Assembly: GCF_019175385.1 (NCBI RefSeq)
Contig: NC_083339.1
Location: 84,308,120-84,372,119, forward strand
Reading direction: 5' to 3'
DNA: 64,000 nucleotides
DNA from: Lycium barbarum
Lineage: Eukaryota > Streptophyta > Magnoliopsida > Solanales > Solanaceae
Shown here: piece by piece, positions 1-10,875 of the stretch
How the letters are laid out: every line of letters begins with the position of its first letter
How positions within the stretch are numbered: position 1 is the stretch's first letter
The notes under the pieces: generated by a model
Databases searched by the model: none
Told to the model about the DNA's origin: nothing
Seen by the model: the letters and a program-made list of their open reading frames with translations, nothing else
Program-made: the position numbers and the translations under genes

Positions 1-917
1 TCCAAAAATACATATATATGACTATACAAAAAAGAATCATCATAAGCACCTCCGAACAAAGGAGTGCTTTCAATCAGCTGACAGCTACTACAGATCTGGG
101 TCCAGCTCTCCTCCCTGTCTACCTGTGGGCATGAACACAGCGTCCAAAGAAAACGGACGTCAATACGAACATTGTACTGAGTATGAGAGGCATAAACAAG
201 GAAATAAGGCAATGATATAAAAGAATACCATTATTTCCACATTTGAGCTCTATATTTTATTTTCTTCCATAATCTAAGTCTTTCAACCCCTCAATATTCT
301 AGGACATAAACATAAAACGCACCTTAAGCACTCGGGAACAAGCCTTGATTCACTCTACTCCATTAGAATGAAATCCTTCACTTGCATGCCAAAGAAATTA
401 TTACTCTCCACAAACCCTAATAGGCTTCCTAGTATATGAATCTCTTAAATCTTGGCTTTTGATCTGGATTTCATAGTATAGATTGTTGTAAAAATAGAGA
501 GAGGGTTTTAGAGGGTTCCAGAGATATATAGAGTCTGCTTTAGGGAGAAAGAATGAATTAAAACGTTGAAGATTATATTTATAACTATGGCTGGAAACTT
601 CCAGATCCGCGAGTCGACATCTCGTCGACGTGTCGACGGTTCGATGGTCAGAACCTCATCAACAGTGCCAGGTGACGCAATCGATGGTCCGTCCCTTGGG
701 TCGTCGAAGCTGACTTGTTTCACCAGTTTTCTGAACTGCTCCGATTCGATTCGTTTCACTTCTAATTCCCTCGTAATGTCAAGAATTTATGCTTATATTC
801 CTATACACATACAAGGTAAAATATCTCGCGACCAAATCTCTTGTGCGGACAACCGTACTGAAGGTGTATACCACCAATAAGCCAAAATCTCCTAGCAATA
901 AAACGGGAGGCGTAACA
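1..917 (-). mobile_element. Partial LTR (family A), runs off the left edge
   Basis: Minus-strand LTR whose element-sense start is TGTTACGCCTCC at 917 reading leftward. It carries the CTCAGTAC-type block at about 120-182 (element-sense TACTGA/CTCAGTAC words followed by GTTCATGCCCACAGGTAG). A GTCGAC-rich palindromic cassette lies at 609-650 and a pyrimidine/AAACCCTA-like leader at 405-425. The closest relative in the window is the LTR at 42432-44813, which has the same GTCGACG words in the same place. The distal end is outside the window, so target duplications cannot be checked. Short frames inside it (508-759, 566-880) have no family signature and are not genes. Confidence 0.75.
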
Positions 918-2958
918 AAGTTGGGCACCCTTATACGACCTGCTGGGTATAAGCAGACTGAAACTAAAACAATATGGCAATCTGTAAAAGCATGTTGTAA
1001 ACTCATCATGTCATACATCAAAAATAACCTGCCCCTTGTGAAGCCACATCTAACCAAAGCATAACATAGTATACAAGTCGACAAGGCTGCCACTATACAC
1101 AGGGATATCCGAGACGAACTACATCAGTATAGCTGACCAAAACATATGCACACAACCCACATATGTATACAGACCTCTAAGAGTATAACAAAGCCTATGT
1201 CAAAGGATATATACCAACCTGACTCAAGCTCCAGAACAATAGAGCTCTCCAAGCGGCCGAGCAGAAGTCCTAAGCTGGCGGATCGCCAAACTGAGTGTCT
1301 GTACCTGCGGGCATGAAACGCAGCCCTCGAAGAAATGGGGTCAGTACGGAAAATGTATTGAGTATGTAAAGCATGGAATATAATAAAAAAGATCATGACT
1401 GAGTAAAAGATGATAGGAGACAGGTATGATAATCAAGATACCAATGCATCTGTGCCTTATGAGATAAGAGTCATGCATATATAATATACTGTACCCGACC
1501 CTCTAGTGAGGGACTCGGTGAAATAATCATATATCTACTGCACCTGGCCCTCTAGTGAGGGACTCGGTGAAATAATCATATATACACCGTACCCGGCCCT
1601 CTAATGAGGGACTCAGTGAAATAATCATATATATACCGTACTCGACCCTCTAGTGAGGGACTCAGTGAACAATGCAATGAAACTATGCATGAGTAGAGTA
1701 TTAGGAGAAATCATGTACAAAATGAATCATCATCTGAGACTCAATAGAATAATTAGAATGAACCAACGCTTGATAATCAAAGACAACTATCATGTCAAGT
1801 ACTACTGAGGATTAGAATTCATTGGAGTCATGTATGTTCGTTGTTCGCTTAGTTTATGTAATTCATGCCAAAAAGAAAGAAGGGGTATCTTTACATACCT
1901 GTTCACTCTCCAATTATCTACACCTATTTGTCTGAGTTGTGAGTCTATATTTAAAAGGATTCACACTATCGTTACACTCATCATAGCATACTTATGTTAA
2001 GCTTTCAAGTAAAACTGTTCTATATCCTATCAAAAATCGGGCAGCATCTCCCCTGCTTATATGCCCAGCCCGAAACCTCAACTCAATAACCAACAACAAC
2101 AACAACAACACCAATATCAATAACATCTCCAACACCAATATATACCATAAAACATCACACACGTTGTTTTTCAACATTCATAACTAATCAACTTACTAAA
2201 CAATTATCTAAACACTCTATCTTCGTGAATAAACCGGTATTAATGTAAATATAAAGAGATACATAACTTATTCTCACTAGGACAACAATATCTTCAGTGT
2301 TCCCCTAGAAACCGAACCGAATCCACTGCAAAAAAAGACTACAAACACAACTGCGCTATCCGGAACTAAGCTAATATTCCACCGCTTGAAAATTGCTCAC
2401 TTTTTTGTACCCTCACTCTTCCTTCTGATTTCTGGAAATTTCTGGCTAAAATATGGTGAAAAAGGGGGTTATTACTCTTTTTATTGGGGTCAAATTTGGG
2501 TCGGGTCACTGTACCACAACTGTAGCAAGTCGGTTACTGTAGTAGTACTGTATCATGCGTTTCTGCTTTGTCAGCCAAACTTGTAACATCCATAATTCTC
2601 TACTCCGATGTTTTATTGATGAGTGCTTTGTTGCGTTGGAAACTAGACTCGACGAACTTCATTTTAGGCTTTTGCTTCACTTCAAAACACTTCATATGTT
2701 AAGAGATATTCGTCCCCTAAGTTGGACCAAAATTTTCACACAAACTTCACCTATCCTTTCTCCAAAGTCGTACTACTACATTTCTTCCACTCATTTCCTG
2801 ATAAAACCTTCCGGTATACCTTATATACATCCTTCACTCATTAAATATACTTAATAATTCTTGCTCATTACATTCCAAAGTGGTTTTGCTTAACGATAAC
2901 TCAATGTACTTATGTTTCAAATTTGATAAGTGCTTCTTCGAAGATACGGGGTGTAACA
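918..2958 (-). mobile_element. LTR (family B), 3' end truncated by the neighbouring LTR
   Basis: Minus-strand LTR starting (element sense) TGTTACACCCCGTATC at 2958. At 918 it begins inside the usual GC-rich terminus (TGGGCACCCTTATACG), so about 40 bp of the canonical TGTCACGACCC end are missing. It has the CTCAGTAC block (about 1303-1372), a donor-like CAGGTATGTAAAG (about 1895-1907), the GCTGCC motif (about 2030-2056) and the U3 block TTTCCAACGCAACAAA (about 2580-2650, reverse complement). No polypurine tract follows at 2959, so the copy is solo or its interior is lost. Frames at 2386-2854 are shadows of the U3 block, which is also found at 9300-9650. Confidence 0.8.
1491..1670 (-). repeat. 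49-bp tandem repeat inside LTR B, four units
   Basis: Units start at 1491, 1540, 1589 and 1638, exactly 49 bp apart, each with the core CCCTCTAGTGAGGGACTC followed by GGTGAAATAATCATATAT. The core is itself palindromic (CCCTC...GAGGG). The same word recurs at 62690-62953 in a related LTR. Confidence 0.9.
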
Positions 2959-3735
2959 CGATCCTCTTGGATTCGGTAGTCTGGGAGATGAATTTATCTT
3001 AAAGTAAAACAAGTTTTTGCAAATCGTTGATCATAAGTTTTTCAAACCTTTGATTGTAAATAAAATAATTTTTTTGAAAACTATTTAAGTTAATCGTCAT
3101 GACAAGTGCATTTGAGTGAGAACCTTTAGTTATTCACTGCATCTTGTGATCCAAACACCGGCTTCATCCAATGGAATTTTTTAGACCCTCTAAAAAATTA
3201 TGTCCCAGTTTAAAGCTTTGTTTCAAGCGAACTTTCGTGCCGAATCTTGATGGAAGAAATTTTAAGAGGGTCTTAAAATTTCTGCCCTAGTTTAAGGTCT
3301 TTCTTCAGCTAACTCTTATGCCGAACCTTGATGGAAGAAATTTTGAGGCCCTCTCAAATATTCTGCCCCAGTTTAGGGTCTTGGGTCAGCTAGCTCTTGG
3401 GCAGGACTGTTGTCATGGAATTTTTGAGGTCCTCTAAACAATTCTGCCCTAGATGAATATATATGGCAAACTCTCGTGCCAACTCCGAATTTCTTTTTGA
3501 AGTCCTATCTCTATGGCTTCCTAGGGGTTTCTTGGGTCTTTTGATTTGTACGATCGAGCTTGAGGAGAGCCTAGGTATCCCGTCGCAGCAGGAATTAAGT
3601 CGAATATAGTTTAGAATAAAAGTAATTGATTTTTTCTAATGCGACCGATTCCTATATGGACATCCTATGTATTACTCCTTGGGAAATTAGGTCATTTCGT
3701 AGTTCATATTACAAGAAAATCATTTGGTTTTTTTT
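2959..3735 (-). mobile_element. LTR/3' UTR remnant of a Tat/Ogre-type element
   Basis: Non-coding DNA between LTR B and the 3' end of a degenerate pol. It contains four imperfect repeats of about 80 bp (starts 3172, 3251, 3332, 3416), each opening TGGAA and carrying a TTCTGCCC(C/T)AG word. Near 3570 and 3670 it has the phrase TATCCC...GGGAAAT(C/T)AGG...CGTAGTTC, which recurs at about 6515 and 6628 on the other side of the coding remnant. This supports paired LTR or UTR sequence of one element, but I cannot fix its exact ends. Confidence 0.5.
3172..3495 (-). repeat. Four diverged ~80-bp tandem repeats
   Basis: Starts at 3172, 3251, 3332 and 3416, with spacings of 79, 81 and 84 bp. Shared words are TGGAA(G)AAATTTT at the start and CTGCCC(C/T)AG(T)TTA in the middle. 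They are more diverged than the other tandem arrays, so they look old. Confidence 0.75.
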
Positions 3736-3839
3736 TTATCTATTAAAAAGGGAAGACCAAATGCAATGTGGATTTTCTGCATATCTCCGCCATAAGAGAT
3801 AGGTCTTAATGTAGCGATTACAAGCAAAAGTGCGATTAC

Positions 3840-4030
3840 AAATTGAAAAGTATCTCTTAACGTGTAATATCGCTTGATTGCGTCTGAATTGATCGCCTTG
3901 GGCCATTCTTGGCCGTCCATTTCTGCCAGTATTATTGCTCTTCTGCAGAGTACCCTGCGGATAACTAACCGGCCTTGCCAGTTGGTTGTGAACTTTCCTT
4001 TGTACTCGTCTTGGTGTGGGAACACTCACT
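3840..4030 (-). pseudogene. Pol C-terminus remnant (Tat/Ogre-type integrase tail)
   Basis: The minus frame ending near 3840 reads as the last part of a Ty3/gypsy Pol: a PHQDEYKGKF...NWQG stretch, then EMDGQEWPK and AIKRYYT. I recognise this as the tail after the integrase core in Tat/Ogre-like elements. It lies downstream (minus sense) of the integrase remnant at 4217-4974 but in a different frame, with stops between, so it is not translated as part of one protein. No start codon of its own is expected. Confidence 0.6.
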
Positions 4031-4216
4031 TGAGTACTAGTTCTCCTATCTGAAAAAGTCGAGCTCTGACTCGCTTATTTAAGGCACGAACCATTCTTTG
4101 TTGGTATAACTAGTCATGGCATATGACAATCATCCTCTTCTCATCTATTAGAGCCAGCTGCTCGTATCAGTTTTGAACCCATTCTGCATTGCCCAACTCT
4201 GCTTCTTAAATGATTC

Positions 4217-4974
4217 TTAGTGAAGATATTTCCACTTCGGCAGGTATGACTGCTTCGGTGCCACAGACAAGTAGGTATGGAGTTGCCCCTTTGAAGTCCG
4301 AGCTATTGTTCGGTATCCAAGAAATGCATAGGGAAACCGTTCATGCCAACACTTGTAATTGTCTGTCATCTTCCTTAATATCCTCTTGATATTCTTGTTC
4401 GCTGCCTCGAAGACTCCCTTCAGTTTTGGTCGACAGGCTGTGGAGTTTCGATGGGTTATCTGAAATTGTTCACAAATGTCTTTCATCAGGTGACTAGTCA
4501 GATTTTCTCCATTATCCATTATGATGGACTTTGGCATGCCACATAGGGATATGATGTTGTTCAGTACGAAATCAGCTACTACTTTTTTTGTTACCGATTT
4601 GTGTGATGTGGATTCCACCCACTTGGTTAAGTAATCTATGGCGACCAGAATTAATCGGTACCCATTAGATGTAGCTATTTAGATGGGTCCAATGACGTCC
4701 ATGCCCAGGTGATGAATGACCAAGGTGAACTCATGACATTGAGTTCACTCGGTAGGACTTTGATCAGATCTCCATGGATTTGGCATTGATCGCATCTTTG
4801 TAGAAACTTGCAACAATCATTTTCCATTGTTATCAAATAATAACCAACTCGAAGGATTTTCTTAGCTAGAACGAACCCATTCGTGTGAGGCCCACAAGTT
4901 CCATCGTGCACTTCTTCTAGTAGTTTTGTGGCCTCAGTGGCATCCACGCATCGGAGTAATCCAAGATCCTCCAT
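4217..4974 (-). pseudogene. Integrase remnant, Tat/Ogre-type Ty3/gypsy
   Basis: Two minus-strand frames carry the integrase in order. The first (4974-4675) holds the zinc-binding part, with a histidine pair in HDGTCGPH and a cysteine pair in CDQCQIHGD. The second (4618-4217) holds most of the DDE core, with IIMDNGENLTSHLMK (second Asp) and a KLKGVFEAANKNIKRILRK stretch around the expected Glu. Stops separate them and part of the core around the first Asp is damaged. Family assignment rests on the CGPH...GFVLAKKI and LLGYRT-like phrasing, which differs from the chromovirus integrases elsewhere in the window. It is non-functional, and its neighbours are the Pol tail at 3840 and the chimeric fragment at 5067. 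Confidence 0.75.
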
Positions 4975-5066
4975 TCTTTTGTAGAATATCTTCTTCTTTG
5001 GGAAAAAAACATTGGCATTCTCCGGATGGCTTTCTTCTATTTTCTTGTAGTATTCTTAGGGTATAT

Positions 5067-5420
5067 TTATTTTTCCAAATATGTCTTTATGTCAGCATAC
5101 CATGGCTTGCCATCGGGCTCCGCCTCCGTATGGGAACAGTAGGCATGCTCTTCTCTTAGAATTATTTCCAGCGAGTCAATGTGACTACTTTCAGGATGTT
5201 GTACCATGGATGTTATGTCAGCAAGAGCATCAGCGAACTCATTTTCAGCCCTTGGCGTATGTTTGAATTTGATCTTCTTGAAGTTTTTGCACAAGAAGCC
5301 CTCGGGTAAATCTAGTTGGTCACAATAAGATAGCAAGTGGGCCCTGGGATTTTTCGTTCCGTTGAACATTTTGAATTTAGGCACCTTAAAGCCCTCGGGT
5401 AAATCCATGTTCGGATGCAT
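5067..5420 (-). pseudogene. Chimeric gag / RNase H fragment of the Tat/Ogre-type element
   Basis: One open frame joins two parts that are normally thousands of bases apart. Its first third (DLPEGFKVPKFKMFNGT..., then a HLLSYCDQL phrase) resembles the start of the gag core. The rest (FKHTPRAENEFADALADI and following) is the end of an RNase H domain and the linker to integrase. The join sits at a 17-bp direct repeat (AAGCCCTCGGGTAAATC, about 5297-5313 and 5388-5404), so the protease, reverse transcriptase and most of RNase H were probably lost by recombination between short repeats. It continues into the integrase remnant at 4974. It is not a functional protein. Confidence 0.6.
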
Positions 5421-5927
5421 GCATAGATCGTTATAACTCAGACCAGTTTTCTTATGAGTGGTCTTGTAGATTGTTCAAGCATTTCTACCACTTTGCATTC
5501 CATTTCCTTGCCACGCCTGTCTTGTTCAGCTCTCCAGGCCTTCTCCATCTCTTCATGGTGATCGAGCTCATAATGCTTCATGGAAAAGGCATTTGGAGTG
5601 ATAGGGGTATGGAAGGATATTGGTGGATGTGCGGGGTGGCTTTTGGGTGTGTGGGTGGTTCATGAAATTTGTAGAGAGATGATGCTTGGGCGTATGGCAA
5701 GGTTAGTGTGAATGAGCTGTGGTGCGTAGTACAACGGCACAAAATGAATAGTTCCAGGGATTTGGGTAATGTTGAGAGATGGTGGAATGTGGTATGATGT
5801 GCTAATGTGGGGTGGTTTAGCAGTGAATAGGTGGCATAGTTCCGGTAGGGTAGGTAGGAAAGTTATCAGGTATTGGGGAGCTTAGAGATGGAAAAGGTGG
5901 AGGAGGTCTTCTTTCCTCGATAGGTGT

Positions 5928-6176
5928 TTATTTTGTTGCACTGGCCATTTTAGCTCTTACGACTTTCTCTTGAAGGCCACCAACTTTCTCGAGTAGCGTA
6001 GTGATCACATCCTCAGAATACGAGGGTTCTTTCGGGTTTGGGGATGTTGAATCCCTGATGACGAGTTCATTTCTGTTGTGTTCATCTTCCGAAGTACCAA
6101 TCATTTTTTCTTTGCCTTTGCCTGGGTCAGAAAGGGATACTATTGCGGCTTTTGATCTAGTGAAGTAGGCCAACAT
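5928..6176 (-). pseudogene. Probable N-terminal gag remnant, Tat/Ogre-type
   Basis: An 82-residue minus frame opens MLAYFTRSKAAIVSL and continues with a charged segment and a short heptad-like stretch (VITTLLEKVGGLQEKVV). Downstream in the same sense (5920-5440) the DNA reads as a proline/tyrosine-rich stretch broken by stops, then reaches the gag core at 5420. Position and composition fit the start of a Tat/Ogre-type Gag. The domain itself is too short for a firm family call, so the label leans on context. Confidence 0.4.
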
Positions 6177-6869
6177 GATAGGACACAGATCAACCTATTT
6201 CTTACAAGAAAAGAACGACTCAAAGCCAAATGACGTTAGTATGTTAGGCAATAATAAGTAATACAAGATATCACGCGTAGTTTGAAAATAAGCACATAAG
6301 GCACAGAAAATTCATGTATTCGATTCAAGTGTTCGATTTATTCTTCCTTTCCGGGGTTTTGGTATTTCGTCATTTTGAATTATTTGTGGATTTTGGTTTG
6401 GAAGTTTATGGTTTACTTGATTTAAGTGGTCTTCTTGACGCTTCCTTATATTTAAAATGGAGAAATATATATTTTATATAATACAGGGACCGAGTCTTAC
6501 GTAGACTGCCTACATATCCCTCCGTGGGAAATCAGGCCCTTCCGTAGTTCAGTTTACATAAAATATCTACTAATTTTGTTCTACCCAAAAGTCTTCCTAG
6601 ACCAAGCTCGATGAGGGCTTTCTAAGTATCCCTCTTTGGGACATCAGGTCTGATGTAGTTTCTTTAACATATAAAAATGGGGGATAACATATGATTTGCA
6701 AAAGGGATACCTAGATTTACCGAAGAGATGACCTCTCCTTGAGATAAAAATGGGTTGTTGTCCTAACAACCACACATTTGGCCGAAGGCCCTACTTCTTA
6801 GTAACGGGGAGGGAGTACTACCCAGGTCTCCCTAGTGTGGACCGGATTTTCCAACTAAAACTTGAAGGC
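6177..6869 (-). mobile_element. Leader/LTR remnant of the Tat/Ogre-type element
   Basis: Non-coding. Two copies of the phrase TATCCCTC...GGGA(A/C)ATCAGG...GTAGTT occur at about 6515 and 6628, matching copies at about 3570 and 3670 downstream of the pol remnant. This places the stretch as the upstream untranslated or LTR part of the same minus-strand element. It is cut at 6870 by the plus-strand LTR C. No primer-binding site was found. Confidence 0.45.
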
Positions 6870-8214
6870 CGTTGCACCTCAAATTTTTCTCGTTGTTTGC
6901 ATCGTAGGTAAACTAACTTAAGATGAAGATGTAATGGAACACATATAAGGTTAATGAAGGTATTAAACAAGTGGTTAGTATGTACCATAAGATTTCGGGG
7001 CCAAACGAATCAAAGGAATCAAGTTCTTCGAAAAGTCAGAGAAAAGGTGCAATTTGATGGCCCGTTAAATTTTTCACGGACCGCCAAAGTGGAGCAGCCC
7101 CACCATGAAATGGTAACAGAACCACCAGTAGAGGGGGTGGATTTGATGGTCCATTTTCATGGACGGTACGGGCCGTGAAAGTGGCCGTAAAATTGCTGGA
7201 GGTGGCCGACTTAGTTCTCTTTAAATTCGTTTTGGGGGTTTCTTTTGGTCATTTTTCGACCAAATCTCACCCTAACACTCCCTTAAAACCTCTGAATATA
7301 TTCCTAAGGTTCTAAGGTGATTCCATGGTGGTTATACCAAAATCACACCTCAAAAGTGTTACAAACTACAAGAAGTCACTTTTATGACGTTGTGGTGTTA
7401 ATAAGGGTTGTTTTGGGCTGAGCAAGGCTTAGATTTCAAGTTGTGTCTTCTGTGTAAGGTAAGTAAAGTACTCTCTTGCTTTTTCTTAAGCTTATTCTTG
7501 TGTTGGTTAAATTATTTGGATGCAGAATGTCACGCCCCAAACCAATGAGTCGTGACGAGTGCCCAACCACTACTGACCAAGCACCCCCAACTCAGACTTG
7601 CATCTATCATTGAGCAATATGGTTTCCCATATATACACTATAACTAAACTATACTATCTCCTATATGCAACAAAAACTCGCAACTAGCGTTCATATATAT
7701 ATATATATATATATATGTACCTACTGCGGATAACAGTGCAGGCCGACTAGGCCGCTACATATGTTGCACAACAAAAAAAAGAGCCAACAAGGTTACATAA
7801 CATCCTAAGTACATACAACTTTCTACAGGCCTCTACGAAACACGAACTGTAGAAAAGACAAGACAAGGCCCCGTCGTACACATATATATACATGTCAAAA
7901 TAGCATTCCAAAATAACTGCAGCTCCGAACCAAGTGGAGTGCACTGACTGCAACGGAGTGGAGGGCCTACTGGACTGGACCACCGGTCTAGCTACCTGAA
8001 CCTGCAGGCATGAACGCAACGTCCACAGGAAGGGACGTCAGTAAGAACAGTGTATAGAGTATGTAAGGCATGAATAATAATAAAACAAGAAATATGGAAC
8101 ATAACATGAGATAATGATAACTTGTACATCTGATTTCCTTATAAGGCGGATACCATGCATGCTTAGCTTTCTAAAGAAAACATTTTTCATACATATATAA
8201 CATAATCATTAGCC

Positions 8215-8360
8215 CATGTTCGGGCCTCCCGCGTCCGAGGTAACCATCTCACGCCGCCTACTAGTGGTGCTGCCCGACCATATAGGCACGGTGTTATTAA
8301 CATTATCCATAAGTAGCCCACCGCAATGGTGCTGCCCGGCCATATAAGCATGGTGTGAGA
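8215..8360 (-). repeat. Tandem-repeat cassette of LTR D
   Basis: Copies of a word built on CTGCCCG(A/G)CCATATA(G/A)GCA(C/T)GGTGT, with interspersed CACTAGTGG / GCAATGGTG segments. It sits between the donor-like site and the CTCAGTAC block, the same slot used by the arrays in the other LTRs. Confidence 0.7.
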
Positions 8361-9182
8361 AAATACATACATATACATCAAGTATGCATGAGAGCCCAAT
8401 TAAAAGCTACAACTCTATCGGAATGATGTAAGGTCGGTAACCTCCGATTTATATTATGGAACAATCATCATCGCTATGTCCCACCTTGATGGAACAATTA
8501 TAATTAGGTGAGATCAACAACAATGAATAAAATCAAGAAATTCATGAAATAAACTCAATAATCTCATAATAGCATCAAGACTGCAAACTTTGGAATATCT
8601 AGAAATGGGATCATCATCATCATCATTTTCATCATAGGAAACATCTATCTTTAGCAATATAAGAACTTTGAGAATCATGAACTTCTAGCTTTTTGGGAAT
8701 AAGGATATTATGGAAAACATGTATGGGTTCATAAGACAATAATCTTGCCTTTAGAAAGAAATGGACTAGCCTTAACATACCTTTTCGGTCGCCTTAACTT
8801 TAACAACTTAACGCTTGTCCTCCCAGGCTCGTAAATCTACGTTCAAGAGAATTCATACTATTGTTAGGCTTATCGTCATATGCTCGTTTAAGCCTTCAAA
8901 TTAAATCCTCTTAGAATCTGCCGGAATTCGGGCAGCATCTCCCCTATTTATATCCCTAGCCCGAAATCACAATACCAATAAAACAACAACAATATCAACA
9001 ACATCATCATCAACCTCAATATGCTCAATAAAATATCCCACACGATGTTTCCCCAATTTCTCAACCAATCACTAGACTTTACGAAGCTTCAATAACTAAA
9101 TTTCCATGATACAATTTATAATACCCATAGTAAAGAATATCCTTACCTCAATCAAGGTTGGCAGAGCTTGAAATCTTATTTA

Positions 9183-9187
9183 TCTTC
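9183..9187. repeat. Target-site duplication TCTTC, left copy
   Basis: TCTTC directly precedes TGTTACACC at 9188 and is repeated at 11524-11528 directly after GTGTGACA. A perfect 5-bp duplication is the expected mark of LTR-element integration. Confidence 0.9.
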
Positions 9188-9621
9188 TGTTACACCCCGT
9201 ATCTTTTAAGAGCACTTATCAAGTTTGAAACATAAGTATGTTGGGTTAGGGTTAAGTAAAACCACTTTGAAATATAAAGAGCGAGCATTATTAAGTATAT
9301 TTAATGAGTGACGGATGTATATAAGGTATATAGGAAGGCTTTATAAGGAAATGAGTGGACGAATTGGAGTAGTACGACTTTGGAGAAAGGATGGGTAATG
9401 TTTTGTGTGAAAACTTTTGTCCAAGTTGGGCGACGAATATCTCTTAGCATATGGAGTGTTTTGTAGTGAAACAAAAGCCTACAATGAAGTTCGTCGAGTC
9501 TAGTTTCCAACGCAACAAACCACGCACCGATAGGACATCGGAGTAGAGAATTACGGACGTTACAAATTCGGCTGACAAAGCAGAAACGCGTGCTACAGTG
9601 ACCCGACCCGAATTTGACCCC

Positions 9622-9629
9622 TATATAAA
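9622..9629 (+). promoter_or_regulatory. TATA box of the solo LTR
   Basis: TATATAAA in the context CCCCTATATAAAGGG, just downstream of the U3 block and its short GC-rich cassette. The position matches the TATA boxes of the other LTRs. Confidence 0.6.
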
Positions 9630-10653
9630 GGGTAATAACCCCATTTTTCATTAGATTTTGCTAGAAATTTCCAAAAATTAGATGAGAGAGAGTAAGGGAA
9701 TCAAAAAGTGAGCAATTTTCAAGTAGCAGAGTAGTAGTTTAGGTCCGGGTAACGCATGGTTGTGATTCTAGTATTGTTTTGCGGTGGATTTTAGCGTCGA
9801 TATTGAGGATATTGTTGTCTTAACAATAAAAAGGCATGAATCTTTCTCTTTTGGTATTATTTAACGCTTATTTACGGAGATAAAGCCGTTAAATAATGGT
9901 GTAGCGAATTTGTGAAGGGAGAAATGGGATAAACACCGTGTGAGGTGTTTTATGGAATAATTTCATGTTACCAATGATGTTATTGATGTTGGTATTGATG
10001 TTTTTGTTATTGGTTGCTGAATTACGAGTTTGGGCTAGGCATATAAACAGAGGAGATGCTGGCGAAATTTCGACAGATTCTAGAAAGAATTATTTGAACG
10101 ATTAAGACAAGCGTTGAGTGGTTAAAGTTAAGGCGACCAAAAAGGTATGTTAAGGCTCGTCCCTTTCTTTCAAAGGCAAGATTTCTAAGTTATGATCCCA
10201 TAAATGTTTTCATAACCTCGTTATTTTCAAAATCTAGAAGTTCATGACTCTTAAAGCTTCTTATGATGTTAAATGAAATATGTTCTATGATGATTGTGAT
10301 GATGATGATGATTCTCTTCTAGCAACTCCGAAGCTATGAGTAGAGAGCATTATGAGATTATTGAGCCATTCCATGTATCTTTTGATCTTACTTATTGTTA
10401 ATGGTCTCATCTCATGTATTCGTTCCTTCGAGGTAAGATATAGCGAAGATAACGATTCTATTTTCAGTGCTACCAAAGTTCATGATTCTCGAGACTCCCG
10501 TGACATTATCGATTTCATCTTACGATGGTTGACCCTTCAAGGAATTATATAGTGACAATGGTAATGCTAATTATGATGTTGATTTCATTTGTTTATTTTA
10601 TGTGCATGTATGTATGTATGTATGTATGCATTGCATCCCACTGATCAGCTGGG

Positions 10654-10875
10654 GATAACACCACGCCTACATAGTCGGGCAAGATAATACCGTGCTTATA
10701 TGGTCGGGCAAGATAACACCGCCCCTATATGGTCAGGCAAGATAACACCGCGCCTATATGGCTGGGCAAGATAACACCGAGCCTTAATGGCCGGGCAAGA
10801 TGCTATATATATTACCGTGCCTTAATGGTCGGGCAAGATGCTATATATATTACCGTACCTTAACCGCCGGAAAAG
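10654..10875 (+). repeat. 29-bp and 38-bp tandem array in the solo LTR
   Basis: Five units starting at 10654, 10683, 10712, 10741 and 10770 (29 bp each), built on GATAACACCGCGCCTATATG plus GTCGGGCAA. Two expanded units of 38 bp follow (10799, 10837), in which GCTATATATAT has been inserted. There are no unique spacers, so it is not a CRISPR-like array. Confidence 0.9.

Noticed and set aside
2386..2854. Plus-strand frames with CFVS..C and ALETRLDEL phrases, echoed at 9301-9651 minus
   Set aside because: Similarity is due to the conserved U3 block in LTRs B and 9188; premature ends and no family match.
10654..10875. 29-bp repeats resembling a CRISPR array
   Set aside because: Units are directly adjacent with no unique spacers, lie inside an LTR, and the DNA is plant.
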